Below, in pieces: positions 52,950 to 62,336 of a stretch of DNA of 64,000 nucleotides. Every line of letters starts with the position of its first letter. Position 1 is the first letter of the stretch. Under the pieces are notes generated by a model, which saw only the letters and a program-made list of their open reading frames with translations, did no database searches and had not been told where the DNA came from. Made by a program: the position numbers and the translations under genes. The stretch comes from Myxococcus stipitatus (lineage in GTDB: Bacteria; Myxococcota; Myxococcia; Myxococcales; Myxococcaceae): NCBI RefSeq assembly GCF_021412625.1, contig NZ_JAKCFI010000006.1:496001-560000 (forward strand), in the 5' to 3' direction.

Positions 52950-55165
52950 TGGACCGCGACCGTCTGGCGCAGGCCCTGCTGGCGACGTTCCTCGAGGAGC
53001 TCGAGGGGCACGTGACGTCGCTCAACCGCGACCTGCTCGCGCTGGAGCGGGAGCAGGGCGGCCCACGCGCCCCGGAGCGCGTGGCGGCGCTGCTGCGCAC
53101 GCTGCACAGCGTGAAGGGCGCGGCGCGCGCGGCCAGCGCCATCCTCGTCGAGACGGCGTGCCACCGCCTGGAGGAGGTGCTGGAGCCGCTGCGCGACGGC
53201 CGCACGGCGCCGCCGGAGTTGTACGAGCTGTGCTTCGCCGCCGTGGACGCGCTCGACGACGCGGGCCGCCGGCTGGCCACGAAGCAGGAGCTCGTCGGCT
53301 CACCGCTCGAGGCGCTCCTGCCCGACCTGGAGAAGGCCGCCAGCGGCGCGCCCGTGCCACCCCACCGCGCCGAAGCGGGCGCGCCACCGCGCCCCGACGC
53401 GAGGGCGCCGGAGCAGGCCTCCACGGCCCGGACGCGCGCCACCGCCCCGCCCTCCGCGCCTCCGGGCGCGAAGGCCCCGGAGCAGCCCCCCGAAACCACG
53501 TCCCCGCCGCCCCCGCCGGGTGAGACGCTCCCGGTGCGCGTGTCCGCCCAGAAGCTGGACGCGCTGATGTATCGCAGCGGCGAGCTGCGCGTGTCCGCGC
53601 TGCGGCTGGAAGGCCGGACGGAGACGTTGGAGGCGGTGCGCGAGGAGCTGGTGCGCCTGCGCGAGGCGGTGCGCGGCACGGAGGGCGAGGCGCCGCTGCG
53701 GCGGGCCGAGTCGGAGCTGGCGCGCGTGGCCCGCGAGCTGGCGGCGGACCGCCGGGCGCTGGGCAACGTGGCCACCGCCCTGGACGACGAGGTCCGCCGC
53801 GCGCGCACCCTGCCCTTCGTCGAGGGCTGCGCGGGCCTGGAGCGGGCCGCGCGCGACGTGGCCCGCGCCGAGGGCCGGCAGGTGCGCCTGGAGATTCATG
53901 GCGGCGCGCTGGAGCTGGACCGCTCGCTGCTCCAGTCCCTGCGCGAGCCGCTGCTGCACCTGGTGCGCAACGCCGTGGCGCACGGCCTGGAGTCCCCCGA
54001 GGAGCGTCGCCGCGCGGGCAAGCCCGAGGAGGGCCGCGTCACCCTGTCCGCGCGCCTTCGCGGCAGCCGGGTGGAGGTGCGGGTGGAGGACGATGGGCGT
54101 GGACTGGACCTGGGCGCCCTGCGCGAGCGCGCGCGGGTCCGGGGCCTCGAGGTGCCGGAGGACGACGCGGACGTGGCGCGGCTGGCCTTCCGCCCCGGCC
54201 TGTCCACGTCCGAGCGCGTGACGGAGGTGGCCGGACGGGGCGTGGGCCTGGACGTGGTGCGCGCGGAGGTGGAGGCGCTTCGCGGCACCGTGGAGGTGTC
54301 CTCGCGCGAGGGCCAGGGGGCGCGCTTCACGCTGGACGTGCCCCTCACGCTGAGCACGCTGCGCGTGCTGCTCGTGTCGGCGGGAGGCCAGACGCTCGCG
54401 CTCGCCAGCGAGGGCGTGGCGCGGCTGGTGCGGCTGTCCCCGAAGGACGTGCGCGAGGTGGAGGGCCGGCCCACGTGGGTGGCCGGCGACGCGCTGGTGC
54501 CGCTCGTCTCGCTGGCGGACGTGCTCGGCCTGCCGGCGGGGCCGCCGCGCCAGCGCCGGGGCGCGGTGGTGCTGGAGGCGGGCACGGCGCGCGCGGCGCT
54601 CGTGGTGGACGAGGTGCTGGCGGAGCAGGAGGCCCTCGTCCGGGCGCTCGGGCCCCGGGTGCGCCGGGCGCGCCACGTGGCCGCGGCGGCGGTGCTGCCG
54701 GACGGGCGGCTGTCCCTGCTGCTCAACCCCGCCTCGCTGGTGCGCGCCGCGGGGGGACGGCCCTCCGGGTCGCTGTTCCCCAGCACGGCCGCGCGCGCCA
54801 CGCGGCGGCGCATCGTCCTGGCGGATGACTCGCCCACCACGCGAGCGCTGGAGCAGAGCATCCTGGAGGGCGCCGGCTACGACGTGGTGGCGTGCGCGGA
54901 CGGCGCCGAGGCGTGGGAGCGGTTGCAGGCGAGCGGCGCGGACGCGCTGGTGCTGGACGTGGAGATGCCTCGCATGGACGGCATCGCCCTCACGGAGGCG
55001 GTGCGGGCCTCTCCGCGCTTCGGGCGGCTGCCCATCGTCCTCGTCACCGCGCGCGGGCGACCGGAGGACAAGGCGCGCGGGCTGCAAGCGGGCGCCAGTG
55101 CCTATCTTGTGAAGAGCGCATTCGACCCGACGAGCCTGCTGGAGACCCTGAGACGACTGCTATGA
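52949..55165 (+). CDS. cheA: Hybrid CheA histidine kinase with C-terminal receiver
   Basis: 738 residues. HPt with phospho-acceptor H53 (LLRTLHSVKGAARAAS), an Ala/Pro-rich linker (about 140-195), dimerisation and kinase domain with RNAVAHGLES, VEDDGRGLD and GRGVGLDVV, CheW-like regulatory domain, and a receiver domain at about 620-738 (IVLADDSPTTRA and LVLDVEMPRMDG). The layout equals FrzE. The fused receiver may serve as output or phosphate sink, as no separate CheY is encoded. CheY-binding P2 is not evident. Confidence 0.95.
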   Translation: MDRDRLAQALLATFLEELEGHVTSLNRDLLALEREQGGPRAPERVAALLRTLHSVKGAARAASAILVETACHRLEEVLEPLRDGRTAPPELYELCFAAVDALDDAGRRLATKQELVGSPLEALLPDLEKAASGAPVPPHRAEAGAPPRPDARAPEQASTARTRATAPPSAPPGAKAPEQPPETTSPPPPPGETLPVRVSAQKLDALMYRSGELRVSALRLEGRTETLEAVREELVRLREAVRGTEGEAPLRRAESELARVARELAADRRALGNVATALDDEVRRARTLPFVEGCAGLERAARDVARAEGRQVRLEIHGGALELDRSLLQSLREPLLHLVRNAVAHGLESPEERRRAGKPEEGRVTLSARLRGSRVEVRVEDDGRGLDLGALRERARVRGLEVPEDDADVARLAFRPGLSTSERVTEVAGRGVGLDVVRAEVEALRGTVEVSSREGQGARFTLDVPLTLSTLRVLLVSAGGQTLALASEGVARLVRLSPKDVREVEGRPTWVAGDALVPLVSLADVLGLPAGPPRQRRGAVVLEAGTARAALVVDEVLAEQEALVRALGPRVRRARHVAAAAVLPDGRLSLLLNPASLVRAAGGRPSGSLFPSTAARATRRRIVLADDSPTTRALEQSILEGAGYDVVACADGAEAWERLQASGADALVLDVEMPRMDGIALTEAVRASPRFGRLPIVLVTARGRPEDKARGLQAGASAYLVKSAFDPTSLLETLRRLL

Positions 55166-56232
55166 GGACCGAACCGTTGCGCATCGTGGTGGCCGAGGAC
55201 TCCCCCACCGCCCGCCGGCTGCTGGTGGAGATTCTGCGGGCCGACCCCGGGCTGAAGGTCGTGGGCGAGGCGAAGGACGGCGTGGAGGCGGTGGACCTCA
55301 CGCAGCGGCTGCGGCCCCACCTGGTGACGATGGACATCCAGATGCCGCGCATGGACGGCCTGGACGCCACGCGGCGAATCATGACGGAGACACCCACCCC
55401 CGTCGTCGTGGTGTCGACGCTGGTGGAGCGCGACATCCAGACCTCCATGGCCGCGCTGCGCTCGGGCGCGCTGGCGGTGCTCCAGAAGCCGGTGGGCCCG
55501 GAGTCGCCGGACTTCGACGCGGAGAGCCGCCGGCTGAGGGACACGCTCAAGGCCATGGCCGAGGTGAAGGTGGTGCGCCGCTGGCCGGACCGGGGCCCCG
55601 TGGCGGCGCCCGCCGTCGCGCCGCCCCCGCCGGCGGCGGCGGCGTCCACGCCCACGCGCGCCCGGGTGGTGGCGCTGGCGGCGTCCACGGGCGGGCCCGC
55701 CGCGCTGTTCCGGCTCCTGTCCGAGCTGCCCGCGGACTTCCCCGCGCCGATGCTGGTGGTGCAGCACATCGCGCTCGGCTTCAGCCAGGGGTTGGCGTCG
55801 TGGCTGGCCACCGCGGGGCCGCTGCCCGTGCGCGTGGCGGAGGACGGCGAGCTGCTGCTCCCCGGCCACGTCTACCTGGCGCCGGATGACCGCCACCTGG
55901 GCATGGTGGACGGTCGCGCGCAGGTGTCCAACGCGGCGCCCATCAACGGGTTCCGTCCCTCCGCGACGTGGCTGTTCCGGTCGGTGTCCCGCGCGCACGG
56001 GGCGGAGGCCCTGGCCGTGGTCCTCACGGGCATGGGCCAGGACGGGCTGGAGGGCATCCGAGAGCTGCACAGCGCCCAGGGGCGGGTGCTGGCGCAGGAC
56101 GAGGAGTCCTCCATCGTCTACGGCATGCCAGGCGTGGTGGTGGGGGCGGGCCTGGCGGACGAGGTGGTCTCCCTGGCGGCCCTGCCCTCGCGACTCCTGC
56201 TCGCCGTCCAGGCTGGCCCCCAGCCCGGGTGA
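55162..56232 (+). CDS. cheB: CheB protein-glutamate methylesterase
   Basis: 356 residues, ATG at 55162 overlapping the cheA stop (ATGA). Receiver domain with HLVTMDIQMPRMDG, a Pro/Ala-rich linker near 150-165, and the methylesterase domain with the catalytic triad contexts AASTGGPAAL (Ser), VQHIALGFSQGLASWL (His) and LTGMGQDGLEG (Asp). Demethylates the receptor and is activated by CheA phosphorylation. Last gene of the operon; an inverted repeat follows. Confidence 0.95.
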   Translation: MRTEPLRIVVAEDSPTARRLLVEILRADPGLKVVGEAKDGVEAVDLTQRLRPHLVTMDIQMPRMDGLDATRRIMTETPTPVVVVSTLVERDIQTSMAALRSGALAVLQKPVGPESPDFDAESRRLRDTLKAMAEVKVVRRWPDRGPVAAPAVAPPPPAAAASTPTRARVVALAASTGGPAALFRLLSELPADFPAPMLVVQHIALGFSQGLASWLATAGPLPVRVAEDGELLLPGHVYLAPDDRHLGMVDGRAQVSNAAPINGFRPSATWLFRSVSRAHGAEALAVVLTGMGQDGLEGIRELHSAQGRVLAQDEESSIVYGMPGVVVGAGLADEVVSLAALPSRLLLAVQAGPQPG

Positions 56233-56268
56233 ACCCCACCATCCACTATTGAATCCTCGGGTTTCGAG

Positions 56269-56300
56269 CGCCGCGACCGGAATGGTCTCCCGTCGCGGCG
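56269..56300 (+). terminator. Inverted repeat after cheB
   Basis: CGCCGCGAC (56269-56277) and GTCGCGGCG (56292-56300) form a perfect 9-bp stem with a 14-base loop, 37 bp after cheB and followed by an AT-richer TGTCAATAT. Likely ends the che operon, before the separate sensor-kinase gene. Confidence 0.5.
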
Positions 56301-56337
56301 GTGTCAATATCCGCAAAAGCCCCCTCCATCGCCGCGC

Positions 56338-58026
56338 ATGAGTCGCCCTCCTCCACCGTTCGTCGCCGCCTTCACCGCGCTGCCAGACCCCGCGTACGTG
56401 CTCGATGTCGCCGGTCACATCGTGGCGTACAGCACCTGTGGGGCCCGCGCGTTCGGACAGACGGCCGACGAGCTGGCGGGCAGGCATTGGGGCGAGCTGG
56501 GGCTCCCCCTGGAGGACGCCGCGCGGCTGGACGGCGCCCGGTCGCGAGCCCTGTCCACCCGGCAATCCCTCTCACTGGAGCTGCCCTGGCCCACGGAGGC
56601 GGGCCCCCGCCGGCACACGCTGGTGGTGACGCCGCTGCCGGCGGACGAGCTGGTGCTGGTGACGGCCCGGCCGCTCACGGAGGCGGAGGCGGTGTACTCG
56701 CGCGCGCTGGAGCTGGAGCAGGCCGCGCGGGCGGAGGTGGAGCAGGCCGAGCGGCGCCGCTCGTTCCTCTACCAGGCGATGACGACGCTGTTCACGCACC
56801 CGCCGGACCCGCAGGGCATGTACACGCTCCTGGCGCACCTCGCGGTGCCGGACCTGGCGGACTGGTGCCTGGTGGACGCGCTGGAGCAGGGCCCCTGGGT
56901 GTCGCGCGTGGCGGTGGCGTGCCTGGACCCGACGCAGCAGGGGCGCGCGGCGACGCTGCCCTCGCGTTCGGAGGTGCGGGAGGACGCGCCCGTGGGCCTG
57001 TCGCACGTGCTGCGCACCGGGGAGCCGGAGCTGGTGCCCGCGGTGACGGACTCCCTGCTGCGCGCGGCGGCGGGAGAGCCCGCGCACCCCGCGCTCTTGC
57101 GCACGCTCCAGGCGCGCTCGTACATGATCGTCCCGCTGCGCGCGCGGGGGAACACGCTGGGCGCCGTCACCTTCGTGTCCTCGGGGTCCGGGCGCCGGTA
57201 CGGGCCGGATGACCTGGCGCTGGCGGAGGACCTGTGCCTGCGCGCCAGCCTGGCCATCGACAACGCGCGGTTGGTGGGCGAGTCGCGGCGCGCGGCGCGG
57301 GCGCGCGAGGACCTGCTGGCCGTCGTGTCGCACGACCTGAAGAACCCGCTGGGAGTGGTGCAGCTGGGCGCGGCGCTCCTCATGCGGGGCCCCGGGGCGA
57401 AGCCGGGCGGCGAGGGCGTGGCGAAGCAGGCCACGCGCATCCAGGACGCGACGGACCGGATGTCCCGCCTCATCTCCGACCTGCTGGACTGGGGCCGCCT
57501 GGAGGCGGGGGGACTGCCGCTGGAGCTGGGCGAGCACTCGCTGACGGGGCTCGTCATGGAGGCGGTGGAGTCCATCCGCCCGCTGGCCGAGGCCAAGGGC
57601 CTGCACCTGCACGCGCGGCCGCCCCGGGAGGACGTGCGTATCCGGTGCGACCGGACGCGGGTGCTCCAGGTGATGGGCAACCTGCTGGGCAACGCCGTGA
57701 AGTTCACGCCCACGGGCGGGGACCTCACGGTGGGCGCCACGGTGCGCGACGGCGAGGTGTGCGTGCGCGTCCACGACACGGGCGCCGGCATCGCCCCGGA
57801 GGCGCTGCCCCACATCTTCGACCGCTACTGGCAGGCGCGCGACGCGGCCAGCCGGGGCACGGGGCTGGGGCTGGCCATCGCCAAGGGGCTGGTGGCGGCG
57901 CACGGCGGGCACATCCACGCGGAGAGCACGCCGGGTGGGGGCAGCACCTTCGCCTTCACGCTGCCGGTGGCCGGCGTGTCCACCGCGCCCCACTCCGGAC
58001 GGCCCCGGCCTCACGCGGACGCCTGA
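56338..58026 (+). CDS. PAS-GAF sensor histidine kinase (cytoplasmic)
   Basis: 562 residues. An N-terminal PAS-like domain (FTALPDPAYVLDVAGHIVAYS), a short coiled coil, a GAF-like domain at about 150-305 (MIVPLRARGNTLGAVTFVSSG), then HisKA with H332 (VSHDLKNPLGVV) and HATPase (GNLLGNAVKFTP, DTGAGI, GTGLGLAIAKG). No membrane span. Orphan kinase; no response regulator next to it. It starts 105 bp after cheB, so partial co-expression is possible. Confidence 0.92.
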   Translation: MSRPPPPFVAAFTALPDPAYVLDVAGHIVAYSTCGARAFGQTADELAGRHWGELGLPLEDAARLDGARSRALSTRQSLSLELPWPTEAGPRRHTLVVTPLPADELVLVTARPLTEAEAVYSRALELEQAARAEVEQAERRRSFLYQAMTTLFTHPPDPQGMYTLLAHLAVPDLADWCLVDALEQGPWVSRVAVACLDPTQQGRAATLPSRSEVREDAPVGLSHVLRTGEPELVPAVTDSLLRAAAGEPAHPALLRTLQARSYMIVPLRARGNTLGAVTFVSSGSGRRYGPDDLALAEDLCLRASLAIDNARLVGESRRAARAREDLLAVVSHDLKNPLGVVQLGAALLMRGPGAKPGGEGVAKQATRIQDATDRMSRLISDLLDWGRLEAGGLPLELGEHSLTGLVMEAVESIRPLAEAKGLHLHARPPREDVRIRCDRTRVLQVMGNLLGNAVKFTPTGGDLTVGATVRDGEVCVRVHDTGAGIAPEALPHIFDRYWQARDAASRGTGLGLAIAKGLVAAHGGHIHAESTPGGGSTFAFTLPVAGVSTAPHSGRPRPHADA

Positions 58027-58059
58027 CGCGGACACGGGCCGGGTAGAGTCGCTCCAGTC

Positions 58060-59541
58060 ATGCCCACCACGGAGCCGCTCCCCACCGCGTTCCTGCTCGC
58101 CGTCTGCGGCGCGCTCCTGGCGCTCAGCGTCCTGTTCAGCCGGGCGTCGGGGCGCTTCGGCATCCCCGTGGCGCTGCTGTTCCTGGGCGTGGGCATGGCG
58201 GCCGGGTCCGACGGGCCGGGCGGCATCGAATTCGACAACTACGGCTTCGCCTTCCGCCTGGGCACGGTGGCGCTCGTGCTCATCCTCTTCGACGGCGGCC
58301 TCAACACGCCGCTGGCCGCCATCCAGGCCGCGTTGAAGCCCGCCGCCGCGCTGGCCACCGTGGGCGTGGTGGTCACCGCCGCGCTGATGGGGTTGGCGGC
58401 GCACCTGCTGTTCGGCTTCAGCTGGGTGCAGGCGCTGCTGCTGGGCGCCATCGTCTCCTCCACGGACGCGGCGGCGGTGTTCTCCGTGCTGCGCGGCAGC
58501 GGCCTGCACCTGAAGCGGCGCGTGGGGACGACGCTGGAGCTGGAGTCGGGCCTGAACGACCCCATGGCCGTCATCCTCACCACGGGGCTCACGCACACGC
58601 TGTCCGGCGGGGAGACCCCGGGCTGGGACCTGGCGGTGGAGGCCGTCATCCAGATGGTGGTGGGCGCGGGCATGGGGCTGGCGCTCGGGTGGGGCGCGCG
58701 GCTGCTGCTCAAGCGGCTGCGCCTGCGCGTGGCCGGCCTGTACCCGGTGATGACGCTGGCGCTGGCCCTGCTGTCCTTCGGGCTGCCCACGCTGATGCAC
58801 GGCAGCGGCTTCCTCGCGGTCTACATCGTGGGCATCGCGCTGGGGAACGAGTCCATCCGCTACCGCTCCGGGCTGCTGCGCGTGCACGACGCGCTGGCGT
58901 GGCTGTCGCAGGTGCTGATGTTCCTGGTGCTGGGGCTGCTGGTGTATCCGCGCAACCTGGTGGACGTGGCGTGGGTGGGGTTGGGCATGGGCCTCTTCCT
59001 GGCGGTCGTGGCTCGCCCGCTGGCGGTGCTGCTGTGCCTGGCGCCCTTCCGGTTCCCTTTCGGGGAAATCCTCTACACGGGCTGGGTGGGGCTGCGCGGC
59101 GCGGTGCCCATCATCCTGGCGACGTTCCCCGTGCTGTCCGGCTCGCCGGGGGCACGAGACATCTTCAACGTCGTGTTCTTCATCGTCGTGGTGAACGGGC
59201 TGGTGCCCGGGGCCACGGTGCCGTGGGTGACACGCAAGCTGGGGCTGGCGGCCAACGTGCCCGAGCCACCCCAGGCCGTGCTGGAGATCGCCTCCACGCA
59301 GCTGCTCAAGGGCGAGCTGAGCTCGTTCTACATCGGCCATGCGTCCGCCGTGGCGGGGGAGCGGCTGGCGGACCTGCCCTTCCCGCCCGGCTCCGCGGCG
59401 ATGCTGCTGGTGCGCGGACAGGAGCTGCTCGCGCCCAAGGGAGACACGGTGTTCCAACCCGGGGACCACGTGTATATCTTCGGGCACGCCGAGGACCTGC
59501 CCCTCCTGCGGCTGCTGTTCGGTCAGCAGGAGGACGAATAG
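58060..59541 (+). CDS. CPA1-type K+(or Na+)/H+ antiporter with cytoplasmic TrkA-C domain
   Basis: 493 residues. About 12 membrane spans over residues 8-385, with STDAAAVFSVLRGSGL and SGLNDPMAV (acidic pair in the ion site) as in NhaP/CvrA antiporters. The C-terminal 90 residues form a TrkA-C/RCK-C domain (LPFPPGSAAMLLVRGQELLAPKG and FQPGDHVYIFG) that would gate transport by ligand. Exports K+ or Na+ in exchange for protons. Starts 33 bp after the kinase gene. Confidence 0.92.
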   Translation: MPTTEPLPTAFLLAVCGALLALSVLFSRASGRFGIPVALLFLGVGMAAGSDGPGGIEFDNYGFAFRLGTVALVLILFDGGLNTPLAAIQAALKPAAALATVGVVVTAALMGLAAHLLFGFSWVQALLLGAIVSSTDAAAVFSVLRGSGLHLKRRVGTTLELESGLNDPMAVILTTGLTHTLSGGETPGWDLAVEAVIQMVVGAGMGLALGWGARLLLKRLRLRVAGLYPVMTLALALLSFGLPTLMHGSGFLAVYIVGIALGNESIRYRSGLLRVHDALAWLSQVLMFLVLGLLVYPRNLVDVAWVGLGMGLFLAVVARPLAVLLCLAPFRFPFGEILYTGWVGLRGAVPIILATFPVLSGSPGARDIFNVVFFIVVVNGLVPGATVPWVTRKLGLAANVPEPPQAVLEIASTQLLKGELSSFYIGHASAVAGERLADLPFPPGSAAMLLVRGQELLAPKGDTVFQPGDHVYIFGHAEDLPLLRLLFGQQEDE

Positions 59542-59627
59542 CGCGCGGCGGGACAGCAAGTTCCGCCAAGTCCGCGCCGGCACCGCCTCCCTACGATGCG
59601 CGCCTCTCTTGAACGAAGGAGTGCATC

Positions 59628-59990
59628 GTGTTCGACCACGTCGGCTTGAAGGTGAAGGACCTGGACGCCAGCATCCGCTTCTATACCGCCGCGCTCGCGC
59701 CGCTCGGCTACGTGCTGTGCTCGCGGGACGACGGCAGCGCGGGCTTCGGCCCGACCGGTGAACCCTCGCTGTGGCTCTACGCGACGCCAGGCCTGGAGAA
59801 CCCCGGCACCCACGTGGCGTTCCGCGCGTCGCAGCGGGGCGCCGTGGACCGGTTCCACGCCGCGGGCCTCGAGGCGGGCGGCAAGGACAACGGCCGTCCG
59901 GGCGTGCGCGCGGACTACAGCCCCACGTACTACGCCGCGTTCCTCGTGGACCCGGACGGCAACAACGTCGAGGCGGTCATCCTGAAGTAG
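59628..59990 (+). CDS. Glyoxalase/VOC superfamily protein
   Basis: 120 residues from a GTG at 59628 (GAAGGAG upstream). FDHVGLKVKDLDASIRFYTAALAPLGY at the start and AAFLVDPDGNNVEAVI at the end are the two beta-alpha-beta-beta-beta modules. H4 and E117 are plausible metal ligands. Substrate unknown. Monocistronic, with a terminator behind. Confidence 0.9.
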   Translation: MFDHVGLKVKDLDASIRFYTAALAPLGYVLCSRDDGSAGFGPTGEPSLWLYATPGLENPGTHVAFRASQRGAVDRFHAAGLEAGGKDNGRPGVRADYSPTYYAAFLVDPDGNNVEAVILK

Positions 59991-60005
59991 AGACAACGGC
60001 CAGCT

Positions 60006-60038
60006 GGGCCCCGGCGGCGCGAGGGACACGCCGGGCCC
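60006..60038 (+). terminator. Hairpin terminator after the VOC gene
   Basis: CCCGGCG (60010-60016) and CGCCGGG (60029-60035) make a perfect 7-bp stem; flanking GGG/CCC extend it past one bulged base. It begins 16 bp after the VOC stop and is followed by CCTCTT. Confidence 0.55.
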
Positions 60039-60222
60039 CCTCTTGCGCTCGGCCCGCGCGCGCGGGGCGGACGAGGAAGCGCTGAGCAGCCCCTCGCCGC
60101 CCCGGGTGGCCCCACCCCGCTCCTGGCCGATTGGTTCTCCAAGCAAGACACCGGGGCGTGACGGGACGCCTGGCCGGTCCGGTCCGATTGCGACGCCCAC
60201 GGGTCCGTGAGAGGAAGCGGGC

Positions 60223-62007
60223 ATGTCCTTCCTGCATCAGGCGCTGGTGTTCCTCGGCGCCGCGGTGGTGTCCGTCCCGCTGTTCAAGCGGCTCGGCCTG
60301 GGCTCGGTGCTCGGGTACCTCGCGGCGGGCGCCATCATCGGCCCGTCGGGGGCGAAGCTCATCGGCGACGTGGAGAACGTGCTGCACTTCTCCGAGCTGG
60401 GCGTCGTGCTGCTGCTGTTCGTCATCGGCCTGGAGCTCCAGCCCACGCGGCTGTGGGGCATGCGCCGCGACGTGTTCGGCATGGGCGGGGCCCAGGTGGT
60501 GCTCACCGGCGCCCTGCTCGCCGCCGTGTGCCTGCTGTGCGGCCTGACTCCGGGCGCGGCCATCATCGCGGGCTTCGGCCTGTCGCTCTCCTCCACCGCC
60601 TTCGCGCTCCAGCTGCTCGCCGAGCGCAACCAGCTCACCACGGGCTATGGGCGGCTGGCCTTCGGCATCCTGCTGTTCCAGGACCTGGCGGTCATCCCGC
60701 TGCTGGCGCTGCTGCCGTTGCTCGGGCACGCCAACGCCGCCGCGCCCGAGGCCGGCTGGCACACCGGCCTCAAGGTCGTCGCCGTGCTGGTGGGCGTCGT
60801 CCTCTCCGGTCGCTTCGTGATGCGGCCCCTGTTCCGCGCCGTCGCGTCCTTCCACAGCCAGGAGCTGTTCACCGCCACGGCGTTGCTCGTCGTCGTGGGC
60901 ACCGCGTCGCTCGTCAACGCGGTGGGGCTGTCCATGGCGCTCGGCGCGTTCCTCGCCGGCGTGCTCCTGTCGGAGTCCGAGTACCGCCACGAGCTGGAGG
61001 CCGACATCGAGCCGTTCAAGGGGCTGCTGCTCGGCCTGTTCTTCATCGCCGTGGGCATGTCCGTGAACCTGGGGCTCATCGTCTCGCGCCCGGTGCTCGT
61101 CACGGGGCTGGTGCTCGGCCTCGTCGTGCTCAAGGGCGCGGTGCTCTACGGACTGGGGCGCTGGAAGTTGAAGCAGGACGAGCCCGCGCTCAGCCTGGGC
61201 GTCGTCATCTCCCAGGGGGGCGAGTTCGCCTTCGTCCTCTTCGCCCTGGCGGTGTCGTTCCACGTCATGGAGAAGGCGCTGTCGGAGCTGCTCGTCGTCG
61301 TCGTGGGCCTGTCCATGGCCACCACGCCGCTCTTGTACGCGGCCTACGAGCGCTGGGGGCGCCCGCGCTTCCAGAAGAAGGCCGCCGCGCGCGAGTACGA
61401 CGTGGCCCCGGAGGAGGACCACCCGGTCATCGTCGCCGGCTTCGGCCGCGTGGGGCAGGTGGTGGGCCGCCTGTTGCGCGCCAAGCGCATCGGCTTCACC
61501 GCCATCGACGCGAGCCCCGAGCACATCGACTTCATGAAGCGCTTCGGCAGCCAGGTGTTCTACGGCGACGCGTCCCGCCTGGACCTGCTGCGCGCGGCCC
61601 GCGCCGACAAGGCCCGCGTCTTCGTCGTCGCCATCGACGACGTGGAGGCCTCCGTCCGCACCGCGAAGACGGTGAAGGAGCACTTCCCCCACCTGGTCAT
61701 CTTCGCCCGCGCGCGCAACCGCGTGCACGCCTACCGCCTGCTCGACCTGGGCATCGACCACGTCATGCGCGAGACGTTCGCCGGCAGCCTGGAGATGGGC
61801 GGCGAGGTCCTCCAGTCGCTCGGCCTCACCTTCTCCGAAAGCCACCGCGTCATGGAGCGCCTGCGCGAGCACGACGAGCAGCTGCTGCGCGACACCGCGC
61901 GCTTCCACGGCGACGAGGCGAAGCTCATCGAAATCGCCGCCCGCGCGCGCAAGGAGCTGGAGAGCCTCTTCGAGAAGGACGACGCGGACCAGAAGAAGTC
62001 CGCCTGA
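60223..62007 (+). CDS. CPA2-type cation:proton antiporter with TrkA-N domain (KefB/KefC-like)
   Basis: 594 residues. About 12 membrane spans over residues 5-375 with GYLAAGAIIGPSG, LELQPTRLWGMRRDV, FQDLAVIPLL and QGGEFAFVLFALA, as in Kef/CPA2 transporters. The C-terminal half carries an RCK-N nucleotide-binding domain (VIVAGFGRVGQVVGRLL near 405). K+ efflux or K+/H+ exchange under thiol or pH control is the family role. A short charged C-terminal tail follows. Monocistronic, and separate from the CPA1 gene by one gene. Confidence 0.93.
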   Translation: MSFLHQALVFLGAAVVSVPLFKRLGLGSVLGYLAAGAIIGPSGAKLIGDVENVLHFSELGVVLLLFVIGLELQPTRLWGMRRDVFGMGGAQVVLTGALLAAVCLLCGLTPGAAIIAGFGLSLSSTAFALQLLAERNQLTTGYGRLAFGILLFQDLAVIPLLALLPLLGHANAAAPEAGWHTGLKVVAVLVGVVLSGRFVMRPLFRAVASFHSQELFTATALLVVVGTASLVNAVGLSMALGAFLAGVLLSESEYRHELEADIEPFKGLLLGLFFIAVGMSVNLGLIVSRPVLVTGLVLGLVVLKGAVLYGLGRWKLKQDEPALSLGVVISQGGEFAFVLFALAVSFHVMEKALSELLVVVVGLSMATTPLLYAAYERWGRPRFQKKAAAREYDVAPEEDHPVIVAGFGRVGQVVGRLLRAKRIGFTAIDASPEHIDFMKRFGSQVFYGDASRLDLLRAARADKARVFVVAIDDVEASVRTAKTVKEHFPHLVIFARARNRVHAYRLLDLGIDHVMRETFAGSLEMGGEVLQSLGLTFSESHRVMERLREHDEQLLRDTARFHGDEAKLIEIAARARKELESLFEKDDADQKKSA

Positions 62008-62336
62008 GCAATGGCGAGCGGCGCCCCCGGGCACACGCTCGTCGACAGCCAGGATTTCCGCGTCGACACCCCACCCGCGCCCCACCGGCCCGGTCATCCC
62101 GCACCCGGCCGAGTCCTGGACTCCCGCCTTCCTGGACGTCCCCTCCCCGTGCGGCCTGGGGTTGCGGCGGCCCGCCCCCCCGCATCCACCCCCGGCACAT
62201 TCCTCCGCTGGGGGTGCGGAGGTCACCTTCCAGGCACGCCCGTCGTGAGCCAGGACCCGACACAAGGGGTCATCCGAGAGACCTCCTCGCGGGAGTCCCT
62301 CGCTCCCGGCGGAGAGCGGAGTATGGTTCTGCCCGG
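62008..62336. other. Intergenic region after the Kef-like gene
   Basis: 329 bp of Pro-codon-rich GC sequence with no supported gene; open frames are Pro/Arg/Ser-rich shadows. The promoter of the barrel-like gene should lie in its last third. No clear operator found. Confidence 0.45.

Noticed and set aside
53300..55087. 595-codon frame antisense to cheA
   Set aside because: His/Arg/Gln/Ala-rich product without domains; cheA is complete on the plus strand.
56572..59583. 1003-codon frame antisense to the PAS-GAF kinase and the CPA1 antiporter
   Set aside because: Shadow composition (His/Arg/Gln), while both plus-strand genes have intact motifs.
59977..62265. 762-codon frame antisense to the Kef-like antiporter
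   Set aside because: Same shadow composition; the antiporter is clearly the coding strand.
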